Positions 50,056 through 58,114 of a stretch of 64,000 nt of DNA are shown here, piece after piece (position 1 is the stretch's first letter; each line of letters starts with the position of its first letter). The notes below the pieces were generated by a model, which did not search any database, was not told the origin of the DNA, and saw nothing but the letters and a program-made list of their open reading frames with translations. The stretch lies in contig NZ_LBMH01000004.1 in the NCBI RefSeq assembly GCF_001005305.1, positions 1-64,000 of the forward strand, in the 5' to 3' direction. The stretch comes from Kordia zhangzhouensis. Its GTDB lineage: Bacteria > Bacteroidota > Bacteroidia > Flavobacteriales > Flavobacteriaceae. The position numbers and the translations under genes were made by a program.

Positions 50056-51327
50056 TTATCTATGAATCGTTTGTGTTCTGTCGGGTCCAACAGAAACAAT
50101 CTTGATTGGAATTTCCAGTTCTTTTTCTAAAAAGTTGATGTAATCATTCAACTCTTTTGGAAATTGTGAAGGATTGGTCATTTTTGTCAAATCTTCTTTC
50201 CAGCCGTTAAATTCTGTGTAGATTGGTTCTACATTTTCTTCTTCTATATTGTAAGGTAAATGTGAGATGGTTTGACCTTTGTATTTGTATGCAGTACATA
50301 CTTTTAAGGTTTTAAATCCAGAAAGTACATCACCTTTCATCATCATTAATTGTGTAACACCATTTACTTGACAAGCATATTTTAACGCTACCAAATCCAG
50401 CCATCCACAACGTCTTGGTCGCCCTGTTACTGCACCAAATTCGTGTCCGATACGCGCCATTTCTGAACCAACTTCATCAAAAAGTTCTGTAGGGAAAGGA
50501 CCAGAGCCTACACGAGTGGTATATGCTTTAAAAATTCCAAATACATCTTGTACTTTATTTGGTGGAACACCTAAACCTGTACATGCGCCAGCAGCTGTTG
50601 TGTTGGAAGAAGTTACAAAAGGATACGTTCCAAAATCAATATCAAGTAATGAACCTTGTGCGCCTTCTGCTAATATGGTTTTTCCATTTTTTTGTGCTTG
50701 ATGAAGATATTCTTCACTATCGATAAACTGTAATGTTTTCAATACTTCGACAGCTTCAAAAAATTCCGCTTCCATTTCAGCAAGATCATATTGGACATCT
50801 ACGTTGTAGAAGTCAATCATTGCTTCATGTTTGTTGGTTAATGAGCGATATTTTTCTTGCCAATTGTCTAGTTCCAAATCACCTATACGAATTCCGTTTC
50901 TACCAGTTTTGTCCATGTATGTTGGGCCAATTCCTTTGAGTGTTGAACCAATTTTAGCTTTTCCTTTTGCTGCTTCAGAAGCAGCATCAAGTAAGCGATG
51001 CGTAGGCAGAATTAGGTGTGCTTTTCTAGAGATGATTAACTTTTTTTGAATGTCAATATTGAATTGCGCTAATCCATCTAATTCTTTTTTGAATACTACA
51101 GGATCAATCACAACGCCATTTCCAATCACATTGGTAGCTGTTTCATGAAAAATTCCTGAAGGAATGGTTCTGAGTACGTGTTTAATTCCATCAAATTCTA
51201 GTGTATGTCCTGCATTTGGGCCACCTTGAAAGCGTGCAATAATATCGTAGTTTGCGGTAAGAACGTCAACAATTTTTCCTTTGCCTTCGTCTCCCCATTG
51301 AAGTCCGAGTAGTAAATCTACTGCCAT
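50056..51327 (-). CDS. purA: Adenylosuccinate synthetase
   Basis: A 423-residue GTP-dependent enzyme that joins IMP and aspartate in AMP synthesis. The P-loop-like LQWGDEGKGKIVD (~9-21) with its catalytic Asp is followed by GGPNAGHT (IMP/His site), GSTLKGIGPTYMDK, LDIDFGTYPFVTSSNTTAAG and GRPRRCGWLDLVAL. The length is standard. It is the gene after fur on the same strand, with a 41-base gap, and a terminator follows it. Confidence 0.97.
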   Translation of the reverse strand: MAVDLLLGLQWGDEGKGKIVDVLTANYDIIARFQGGPNAGHTLEFDGIKHVLRTIPSGIFHETATNVIGNGVVIDPVVFKKELDGLAQFNIDIQKKLIISRKAHLILPTHRLLDAASEAAKGKAKIGSTLKGIGPTYMDKTGRNGIRIGDLELDNWQEKYRSLTNKHEAMIDFYNVDVQYDLAEMEAEFFEAVEVLKTLQFIDSEEYLHQAQKNGKTILAEGAQGSLLDIDFGTYPFVTSSNTTAAGACTGLGVPPNKVQDVFGIFKAYTTRVGSGPFPTELFDEVGSEMARIGHEFGAVTGRPRRCGWLDLVALKYACQVNGVTQLMMMKGDVLSGFKTLKVCTAYKYKGQTISHLPYNIEEENVEPIYTEFNGWKEDLTKMTNPSQFPKELNDYINFLEKELEIPIKIVSVGPDRTQTIHR

Positions 51328-51368
51328 TGTATTAAATTAGTTTGTGTTGTTTGTGTTTGCTTGTGCAA

Positions 51369-51803
51369 TTATTTTTTCTTCGTTGCGTAAAAATATAATG
51401 AGTGATTGTGAATATCGATATCAAAAATTTCTTCGATTGTTTTTTTTATGCTTTGAATTCTTGGGTCACAAAACTCCATTACTTCTCCAGAATCTGTCAA
51501 AATGATATGATCATGTTGTTTGTCAAAATATGATTTTTCGTAATGTGCTTGGTTTTGCCCAAATTGATGTTTGCGTACCAAGTTACTTTCTAACAAAAGC
51601 TCAATTGTGTTGTAAAGTGTAGCTCTACTCACGCGATAATTTTTGTTTTTCATTTTGATGTACAACGATTCGATATCGAAGTGCTCTTCGCTTTCGTAAA
51701 TCTCTTGTAGTATTGCAAAGCGTTCAGGAGTTTTTCGATGACCATTGTCTTCTAAAAACTTCGTAAAAACGTTCTTTACAATTTCTTGATTATTCTCATC
51801 CAT
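51369..51803 (-). CDS. fur: Fur family transcriptional regulator
   Basis: A 144-residue winged-helix regulator. [29 protein letters not shown] is the DNA-binding part, [21 protein letters not shown] (metal-binding His and acid residues) the start of the dimerisation domain, and [13 protein letters not shown] the end. No CxxC pair is present, as in many Bacteroidota members. Iron (Fur), zinc (Zur) or peroxide (PerR) sensing cannot be distinguished by sequence alone. A TAACTTTG box at 51836-51843 is its likely promoter. Confidence 0.88.
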   Translation of the reverse strand: MDENNQEIVKNVFTKFLEDNGHRKTPERFAILQEIYESEEHFDIESLYIKMKNKNYRVSRATLYNTIELLLESNLVRKHQFGQNQAHYEKSYFDKQHDHIILTDSGEVMEFCDPRIQSIKKTIEEIFDIDIHNHSLYFYATKKK

Positions 51804-52242
51804 ATATAGTTGCCTCTATGCTGAAGATTAAAGAACAAAGTTACATTTATTTTTGATATTAGGAATATATTCTGAAGTAGAATTTAGATATACCATTGTA
51901 GTAACAGCCTTTTGAAAGGCTCATTTAATGATTTCTTTATTTGCTAGCTGTAAATAGTGAACTAAAAATATATAAATCTGTTAATCAAAGATGTATGTGT
52001 GTTTAATTTCCAATCCAAAATTTTTGGAATGTATAGCTGTCTTCTTTTTTATAAATGTTCAATGATTGTATTTATAGGGTAAAATCATCATTGTTTCAAA
52101 TTTGTAGTGAATCCTGAGAAAACTATTTTTAAATGAATTTTCAATATTTAATACTACTTTTTTAAAACAATCTTTTTTTTAGAAAAAAATGTAATTAAAC
52201 AAATACTACCTATTAGTTTTAATGAATCTTTTAAAAGGTGTT
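51804..52242. other. Long intergenic region between RelA/SpoT gene and fur
   Basis: About 440 AT-rich bases without a credible gene. It contains the fur promoter box (51836-51843) and a small hairpin AGCCTTT/AAAGGCT at 51906-51921 with no clear T run. CTTTTAAAAG near 52228 is close to the RelA/SpoT stop. No ncRNA family was recognised. Confidence 0.5.
51836..51843 (-). promoter_or_regulatory. Putative -7 box (TAACTTTG) for fur
   Basis: TAnnTTTG match on the minus strand, 32 bases before the ATG at 51803. Confidence 0.45.
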
Positions 52243-54456
52243 TCATCCTCGCGTAACTTTTTCAATACCATTGATTTTTTGTAAATTCATAATCAATCGT
52301 TTGAGAATAGTATTGTTCTTAACAATTACAGTAATTCTTCCAATAAAAATTCCATCATTAGTTTCAAAACTGATGTTTCTGATGTTTACATGCATATTGT
52401 TCGAAATGATTTTCGTTACATCATTTACGAGCCCTATATTATCAATTCCTGTAAGTTCTAATAGTGCTGTAAATTCTTCTTGAGAAGAATCAATCCACTT
52501 AGCGTTCATAATACGATACGCATAATTTGCTTGTAGACTTACTGCATTTGGGCAATCTTTTTTATGAACTTTAATTCCATCATTAACAGTGACAAAACCA
52601 AATACAGGATCTCCAGGAATAGGATTGCAACAACTTGCCAGTTTATAATTTAGTTTTTCTTCTTCTTTTCCAAAAACAATCAAATCATAACGATTTGATA
52701 TTTCTGGGGTGTCAATTTCTTCTTGCGGAATAGAAGGTGTTCTGCGAATTTTATTTTTAAAAAATTTGAAAAAGCTACTACTGCGTTGTGCGGCAAAATC
52801 CTTTAGCTTTTGGTTGTCAATTGTCCCAATTCCAACACGATAAAATAAATCTAAACTTGTTTTTAATTTAAAATAGCTTACGAGTTCATTGATTGATTTT
52901 TCATCAAGTGTAATTTTAAGTTGTTTTAACTTTCTTCGTAGAATTTCTTTCCCGTCTTCGGCAATTTCCTTCTTTTCTTCACGTAAAGACGATTTAATTT
53001 TGGAACGCGCTCTAGAAGTTGTCGCATAGTCGAGCCAGTTTGCATTTGGCTTAGACTTGTCTGATGTTATGATTTCTACTTGGTCTCCACTTTTAAGTTC
53101 ATGACTTAACGGAACTAATTTTCCGTTTACTTTAGCGCCACGAGTACGAGATCCGACTTCGGTGTGAATACTAAAAGCAAAATCTAAAGGAGTAGCTCCT
53201 TTAGGAAGCGATTTTAGGTCTCCGGTAGGAGTGAATACAAAGATTTCTTTAGCGTATAAGTTCAACTTAAATTGCTCAACAAAATCTACTGCATTAGCTT
53301 CTTGGTTTTCTAGAGCTTCTTGTAATTTATTTAACCAAGGTTCAAGTCCGTGTTCTTTTTGATCTCCTTGTTTGTATTTAAAATGTGCAGCATATCCTTT
53401 TTCTGCAATTTCATGCATGCGGTGTGAGCGAATTTGGACTTCTACCCAACGACCTTTAGGTCCCATGACAGTGATATGCAAAGCCTCATATCCTGTAGAT
53501 TTAGGAGAAGAAATCCAATCACGAAGACGCACCGGATTCGGGCGAAAATGGTCTGTTACAATTGAGTATATTTTCCAAGCTAGGAATTTTTCATTGCTTA
53601 AATCTTCGGTTTCATAGATGATACGGATGGCAAATTTATCATATACTTCATCGAAAGTAACACCTTGCTTAACCATTTTTCTACGGATAGAAAAAATGGA
53701 TTTGAAACGACCTTTAATTTCGTAGGTTAAATTTTCCTTATCCAATGAATTTTTTATAATTGAAGAGAAGTTATCAATATATTGTTGTTGTTCTTCTTTA
53801 CTTTCTTCAATTTTGTTTTGGATATCGTTAAAAACTTCTGGTTCTGTATATTTTAGCCCTAAATCTTCTAGTTCAGTCTTAATATTATACAGCCCAATAC
53901 GGTGCGCCAAAGGAGCATAGATATACAATGTTTCAGAAGCAATTTTGACTTGTTTATGAGCAGGCATTGATTCCATTGTTTGCATATTGTGCAAACGATC
54001 GGCAATTTTGATAATAATTACACGTACATCGTCGTGGATAGTCAAAAGCATTTTACGGAAGTTTTCCGCTTGCATTGACACATCTTTATCTTTTTTTAGA
54101 TGCGAGATTTTGGTTAATCCATCGACAATTTTGGCAACAGTAATTCCAAACATACGCTCAATATCTTCCAACGTATATTCAGTATCTTCCACAACATCAT
54201 GTAATAGGGCAGAAGCAATAGAAGTAGCATCCATACCAATTTCAGAAGCTACAATTTTGGCAACTGCAATGGGATGAAATATATAAGCTTCTCCACTTTT
54301 TCTTCGCTGATTTTTATGTGCGTCAACAGCAACATCAAATGCTTTTCGGATTACTTTTTTGTCTTCCGCAGAAAGCACTTGATAACTGATGCGTAACAGT
54401 TCCTTGTACTGTTTGGCAATCGCAGCATTTTCTTTTTCGATATCAATTTCTGTCAT
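52243..54456 (-). CDS. RelA/SpoT family (p)ppGpp synthetase/hydrolase
   Basis: A 737-residue bifunctional-type RSH enzyme. The HD hydrolase domain is complete (SALLHDVVEDTEYTLEDIERMFG, and KIADRLHNMQTM near 150). The synthetase domain has IKGRFKSIFSIRRKMVKQG, DKFAIRII and STGYEALHITVMGP. TGS (VFTPTGDLKSLPKGATPLDFAF) and ACT (FTALLELTGIDNIGLVNDVTKII) domains complete the protein. It sets (p)ppGpp levels in the stringent response. The start at 54456 (MTEIDIEKEN) is preferred to a longer frame that includes an unlikely 12-residue extension. Confidence 0.93.
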   Translation of the reverse strand: MTEIDIEKENAAIAKQYKELLRISYQVLSAEDKKVIRKAFDVAVDAHKNQRRKSGEAYIFHPIAVAKIVASEIGMDATSIASALLHDVVEDTEYTLEDIERMFGITVAKIVDGLTKISHLKKDKDVSMQAENFRKMLLTIHDDVRVIIIKIADRLHNMQTMESMPAHKQVKIASETLYIYAPLAHRIGLYNIKTELEDLGLKYTEPEVFNDIQNKIEESKEEQQQYIDNFSSIIKNSLDKENLTYEIKGRFKSIFSIRRKMVKQGVTFDEVYDKFAIRIIYETEDLSNEKFLAWKIYSIVTDHFRPNPVRLRDWISSPKSTGYEALHITVMGPKGRWVEVQIRSHRMHEIAEKGYAAHFKYKQGDQKEHGLEPWLNKLQEALENQEANAVDFVEQFKLNLYAKEIFVFTPTGDLKSLPKGATPLDFAFSIHTEVGSRTRGAKVNGKLVPLSHELKSGDQVEIITSDKSKPNANWLDYATTSRARSKIKSSLREEKKEIAEDGKEILRRKLKQLKITLDEKSINELVSYFKLKTSLDLFYRVGIGTIDNQKLKDFAAQRSSSFFKFFKNKIRRTPSIPQEEIDTPEISNRYDLIVFGKEEEKLNYKLASCCNPIPGDPVFGFVTVNDGIKVHKKDCPNAVSLQANYAYRIMNAKWIDSSQEEFTALLELTGIDNIGLVNDVTKIISNNMHVNIRNISFETNDGIFIGRITVIVKNNTILKRLIMNLQKINGIEKVTRG

Positions 54457-54540
54457 ATAATTAAAATTACTACAAAGAAATGTAACAAACAAGTTTGTTG
54501 TATGAATAAAAATGAAAAATAGATTGGGTATTTTTATCTC

Positions 54541-55353
54541 TTAAAACGCTTCAAAATTACGTTGCCGTTTGGCTTCAAAAATAAGGATTGCTGCAGCTAC
54601 TGAAACGTTCATCGAATCTATTTTTCCTTGCATTGGGATAATGATATTTTGCGAAGAGTTTGACAGCCATTCATCACTTAAACCTGTAGCTTCTGTGCCA
54701 ACAACAATTGCACTAGGTTTTGTAAAGTTTTGATGGTGATAGGGTTCTGAAGCTGTAAGAGCAGCGCAATAAATCGCTATATTTTTTTCTTTGAGAAATG
54801 AAATAATTTCAGAGGTACTTCCTGTAGCAATTTGAGTGGTAAATACGCACCCTACACTTGAGCGAACAATGTTTGGGTTGTAGAGGTCTGTTTTAGGATT
54901 GGCTATTAAAACAGCATCAACATTTGCAGCATCTGCTGTGCGAAGTAAGGCACCAATATTTCCAGGTTTTTCAGGAGCTTCTGCCACAAGAATGAGCGGA
55001 GAATTCTTAGATAGTTGAAGGTTGGATAGAGTATGTTTTTTGGTATGAACAATTGCTAATACGCCTTCAGTGCTACTGCGGTATGCAATTTTTTGATAGA
55101 CTTCTTTTGTGATTTCAATATATTCGGGAGAATTAGAAGCTTTCTTGATGAGTTCTTGAATGTGAGGTTGTGGACAAATCTCAGGATAGAATAAAATAGT
55201 TTCTATGGTATAGTTGCCTTCCATTGCAAGAGATAATTCCCGAAAACCTTCTAAGATACATTTTCCTTCTTTTTTACGATTTCTTGATTTCTCTTGAAGC
55301 TGTAAAATGTATTTTATAGTTGTATTTTGTGTGCTTGAGATTTGCTTGTACAT
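54541..55353 (-). CDS. TrmH-family RNA 2'-O-methyltransferase (SPOUT)
   Basis: A 270-residue SPOUT methyltransferase. The N-terminal substrate-binding domain (KYILQLQEKSRNRKKEGKCILEGFREL) is followed by the knotted SAM-binding domain: LVAEAPEKPGNIGALLRTADAANVDAVL, YNPNIVRSSVGCVF, IVVGTEATGLSDEWL and IIPMQGKIDSMNVSVAAAILIFE. It probably methylates rRNA or tRNA; the exact nucleotide is unknown. A TATCTTTG box ends 4 bases before the ATG, so the mRNA may be leaderless. Confidence 0.92.
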   Translation of the reverse strand: MYKQISSTQNTTIKYILQLQEKSRNRKKEGKCILEGFRELSLAMEGNYTIETILFYPEICPQPHIQELIKKASNSPEYIEITKEVYQKIAYRSSTEGVLAIVHTKKHTLSNLQLSKNSPLILVAEAPEKPGNIGALLRTADAANVDAVLIANPKTDLYNPNIVRSSVGCVFTTQIATGSTSEIISFLKEKNIAIYCAALTASEPYHHQNFTKPSAIVVGTEATGLSDEWLSNSSQNIIIPMQGKIDSMNVSVAAAILIFEAKRQRNFEAF

Positions 55354-55357
55354 GTTG

Positions 55358-55365
55358 CAAAGATA
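55358..55365 (-). promoter_or_regulatory. Putative -7 box (TATCTTTG) abutting methyltransferase start
   Basis: TAnnTTTG match on the minus strand, separated from the ATG at 55353 by only 4 bases. The expected TSS would be at or next to the ATG. Confidence 0.5.
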
Positions 55366-55442
55366 AAAAAGAGTTTATTTTTTTATTCATATTAATTGAT
55401 ATTGTGTAATGAAGTATGTTTAGTTCCGACTGAATTGTTTAT

Positions 55443-55463
55443 ATGAAAAAAACTAACAAATGA
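55443..55463 (+). CDS. Six-residue minicistron (MKKTNK)
   Basis: A tiny ATG-initiated frame with stop TGA at 55461-55463 that overlaps the ATG of the lipoprotein gene (55460). Possibly a translational coupling or leader ORF, more likely coincidental. Confidence 0.2.
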   Translation: MKKTNK

Positions 55464-56263
55464 AAAGAAATTTATGTTTCTTATTAGGAACACTTTTATT
55501 AACTGCTTGTGCCGAGCAAACAAAGAAGCCTGTTGCTTCAGAATCTAACACAGTGCTAAACGCAATTACTAAAAAATATCCTGAAAATTTAGAGAAGGTT
55601 TTTGATGCGCATGGAGGGATTAGTCAATGGAACAAAGCTCAAACTCTAGTGTATGAAATGGTAAAGCCTGACCATTTAGAAAAACACACTACTGATTTGC
55701 CTTCTAGGAAAACTCGTATTGATGGAAAAAACTTTACAATCGGTTTTGATGGAAAAGATGTATGGTTAGCTCAAAAAGATTCAACAGCCTTTAGAAGTAA
55801 TGCCCGTTTTTACCACAATTTATATTTCTACTTTTATGCAATGCCTTTTGTATTGGGAGATGATGGAATTACCTATGAAAAAACAGACAGTTTGTTGTAT
55901 GATGGCGTTTTGTATCCAGGAATTAAAGTTTCATATGGAGAAAACATAGGAGATTCTCCGGAAGATAATTATTTCTTGTATTATGATCCAGAAAGTTATC
56001 AAATGGAATGGTTAGGTTATACGGTAACCTATTTTAACGGAGAACCAAGTGATAAAGTTAGTTATATTCGCTATGGAGATTGGCAAAAAGTAAAAGGTGT
56101 TTTATTGCCTAAAACACTTACTTGGTATCACACGGACGATACAGGTAAAGTAACAGAGGCTAGAAATACAGTTACATTTACCAACGTAGTGTTAACAGAT
56201 AAAGAATATAGTAATGATACATATGCACTGCCAGAAAATGCGGTTGTAGTGCCAAGGGAATAA
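55460..56263 (+). CDS. DUF6503 family lipoprotein
   Basis: A 267-residue lipoprotein with a signal ending in the lipobox LLTAC (Cys17). The mature part has the DUF6503 features FDAHGGISQWNKAQTLVYEM (~49-68), DGKDVWLAQKD, FYFYAMPFVLGDDGI and a C-terminal strand series ending TYALPENAVVV. It is a periplasmic or outer-membrane lipoprotein of unknown function, widespread in Bacteroidota. It lies between the methyltransferase gene (divergent) and a convergent small secreted gene. A perfect bidirectional terminator follows. Confidence 0.87.
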   Translation: MKRNLCFLLGTLLLTACAEQTKKPVASESNTVLNAITKKYPENLEKVFDAHGGISQWNKAQTLVYEMVKPDHLEKHTTDLPSRKTRIDGKNFTIGFDGKDVWLAQKDSTAFRSNARFYHNLYFYFYAMPFVLGDDGITYEKTDSLLYDGVLYPGIKVSYGENIGDSPEDNYFLYYDPESYQMEWLGYTVTYFNGEPSDKVSYIRYGDWQKVKGVLLPKTLTWYHTDDTGKVTEARNTVTFTNVVLTDKEYSNDTYALPENAVVVPRE

Positions 56264-56290
56264 ATTGAATATTGAAAAAGAAAAAGTATT

Positions 56291-56324
56291 AAAAAAACCT
56301 CTTCCATATGGAAGAGGTTTTTTT
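56291..56324. terminator. Perfect bidirectional terminator
   Basis: The whole 34 bases are self-complementary (arms AAAAAAACCTCTTCC with a central CATATG turn), with T runs in both directions. It lies between convergent stops at 56263 and 56336 and serves both genes. Confidence 0.92.
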
Positions 56325-56335
56325 ATATTGTTTAA

Positions 56336-56746
56336 TTAAAATTGACCTCTATAGGCTTCGTTTAGATGCAATTGATTGATATCAAATCCATTAAACATGA
56401 TGTTGTTTAAACTATTTCTCAATTGGAAACGTTGAGAACTAATATTTGGTAAGATGGAGTGCTCTGAAGTTAGATTGCGAAACGTAGCAGAAATACTATT
56501 TTCATCGAACCTGTTTTGAGGGATACTTTTTTGAATATGTTCGCCAATGTTTGCTAAATTTGGTAATCTTTCATGTGTAGTCGTATACTCAGTGGCAATA
56601 TGATTTGATAACTCAGTAAAACTTGGTAATTGAAAATTTTCAATGGTAGGATTGTCTTTATTCATAGTGACTGCTTGCTCTTGGGCAGACATTTGACAAA
56701 CTATTGCGAGTCCTAATACGAATGTTAATTTTTGTATCTTTTTCAT
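56336..56746 (-). CDS. Small secreted hypothetical protein
   Basis: A 136-residue protein with a signal peptide (MKKIQKLTFVLGLAIVCQMSAQ). The mature part is Asn-, Ile- and Ser-rich with repeated amphipathic motifs (LPSFTELSNHIA, LPNLANIGEHIQ, LPNISSQRFQLRNSLNNIM). It belongs to no family recognised here and may be lineage specific. A TAGCTTTG box lies at 56749-56756, only 2 bases before the ATG. Confidence 0.65.
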   Translation of the reverse strand: MKKIQKLTFVLGLAIVCQMSAQEQAVTMNKDNPTIENFQLPSFTELSNHIATEYTTTHERLPNLANIGEHIQKSIPQNRFDENSISATFRNLTSEHSILPNISSQRFQLRNSLNNIMFNGFDINQLHLNEAYRGQF

Positions 56747-56748
56747 AA

Positions 56749-56756
56749 CAAAGCTA
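56749..56756 (-). promoter_or_regulatory. Putative -7 box (TAGCTTTG) abutting secreted-protein start
   Basis: TAnnTTTG match on the minus strand, 2 bases before ATG 56746, predicting a leaderless transcript if real. Confidence 0.35.
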
Positions 56757-56801
56757 TTTTACAATTCTATAAACATAGATATTTCAATTTTTTTATTAAA
56801 G

Positions 56802-58106
56802 TTACTGTTTTTCACTATATTTTTTAGAGTAACGTTGCCATAATTTTGTTTGGTGTGTTTCCAAACTAATTTCACGACCATTGATAAATGCATGTGTCAA
56901 GATATTTCCGCGCATATCCAATGCATCTCCTTCACTTACAAATAAAGTAGCATCTTTACCAACTTCTAATGTTCCTAAACGATCATTAATTCCTAAGATT
57001 TGTGCCGTATTTGAAGTAATCAATTGCAATGCTTTTTCTTTATTCAAACCATGCGCTGCAACTGTTCCAGCTAAAAAAGGAAGGTTACGTGTGTTCATAC
57101 GTTCCATCTGCCCGCTGTTTTCCAACCCAACAAGCACGCCAGCATCCATTAATAACTTTGCTTTTTTGTATGACAAATCGTAGTCTTCGTCATCTAACTC
57201 AGGAACAGAATGTGTTCTGTGTAATAATACAGGAACTTTATGTAAACGTAGCTCATTAGCCACTTTATGTGCATTGTATCCTCCAACGATTACTATTTTT
57301 AACTTGTTTTTCTTTCCAAAATCAATCGCATCTAAAATTCCTTTTTCTGATTCTACATGAACAAATAGTGATTGAGTTCCCTTTAGTAAGCCACTCATTG
57401 CTTCAAAAGGTAGATTTTTTGGGCTTCGGTCACCATTTAGATAAGCTGCGGCTTCATCAAAGGTTTTTTGTATCTCTTGAACTTGTTTAGAATAATTTTC
57501 ATTAGGGCGTAAACCTCTAGATTCGCCAAGCCATGATCTACCTTTTGTGTAATCATTGGGCCAATTTATATGAATTCCGTCATCTGCTTTTAAGGCTGCA
57601 TCTTCCCAATTCCAAGCGTCCAATTGTACAATGGAGGAAGTCCCAGAAACACGTCCACCACGAGGTGTTACCTGTGCTATTAAAATTCCATTAGGGCGAC
57701 AACTTTCCACAACTTTTGATTCTGTATTATATGCGATTAGACTTCGTATATGCGGATTAAAACTACCTGTTTCGTCTTGGTCGCGAGTTGCTCTTACGGC
57801 ATCTACTTCTACCAAGCCTAGCGTAGAATTTGGCGCAATAAATCCAGGATAAATGTGTTTTCCTTTGGCATCAATAATTTTTCCATCTGTTCGAGTGGAT
57901 GCAGCTGATCCGATTCGAACTATTTTCCCATTTTCAAAAACAATGGTCGCATTTTCAATGACAGTTCCGTTTCCGATGTGTGCTGTGGCTCCAACAATTG
58001 AAATGGCTTGTGCTTGTTTAGGAGCTGGTGTTTGCTGTGCAAGCCCTGTAAAACTTATACATAAGCTTATGCAAATTGAATATATGAATAGATATTTTTT
58101 CATCAC
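56802..58106 (-). CDS. Exported amidohydrolase-like protein with degenerate metal site
   Basis: A 434-residue protein with a signal peptide (SICISLCISFTGLAQQ) and an amidohydrolase-fold body (IVGATAHIGNGTVI at the N-terminal beta-domain, GLNKEKALQLITSNTAQILGI and LEVGKDATLFV at the C-terminus). The usual HxH metal motif after KHIYPGFI reads APNSTL (91-96), and the late active-site Asp region reads ENSGQM, so the standard metal ligands are missing. It starts 8 bases after the 989-residue amidohydrolase gene, so both are expressed together and may form a complex. Confidence 0.85.
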   Translation of the reverse strand: MMKKYLFIYSICISLCISFTGLAQQTPAPKQAQAISIVGATAHIGNGTVIENATIVFENGKIVRIGSAASTRTDGKIIDAKGKHIYPGFIAPNSTLGLVEVDAVRATRDQDETGSFNPHIRSLIAYNTESKVVESCRPNGILIAQVTPRGGRVSGTSSIVQLDAWNWEDAALKADDGIHINWPNDYTKGRSWLGESRGLRPNENYSKQVQEIQKTFDEAAAYLNGDRSPKNLPFEAMSGLLKGTQSLFVHVESEKGILDAIDFGKKNKLKIVIVGGYNAHKVANELRLHKVPVLLHRTHSVPELDDEDYDLSYKKAKLLMDAGVLVGLENSGQMERMNTRNLPFLAGTVAAHGLNKEKALQLITSNTAQILGINDRLGTLEVGKDATLFVSEGDALDMRGNILTHAFINGREISLETHQTKLWQRYSKKYSEKQ

Positions 58107-58114
58107 AAAATAGA

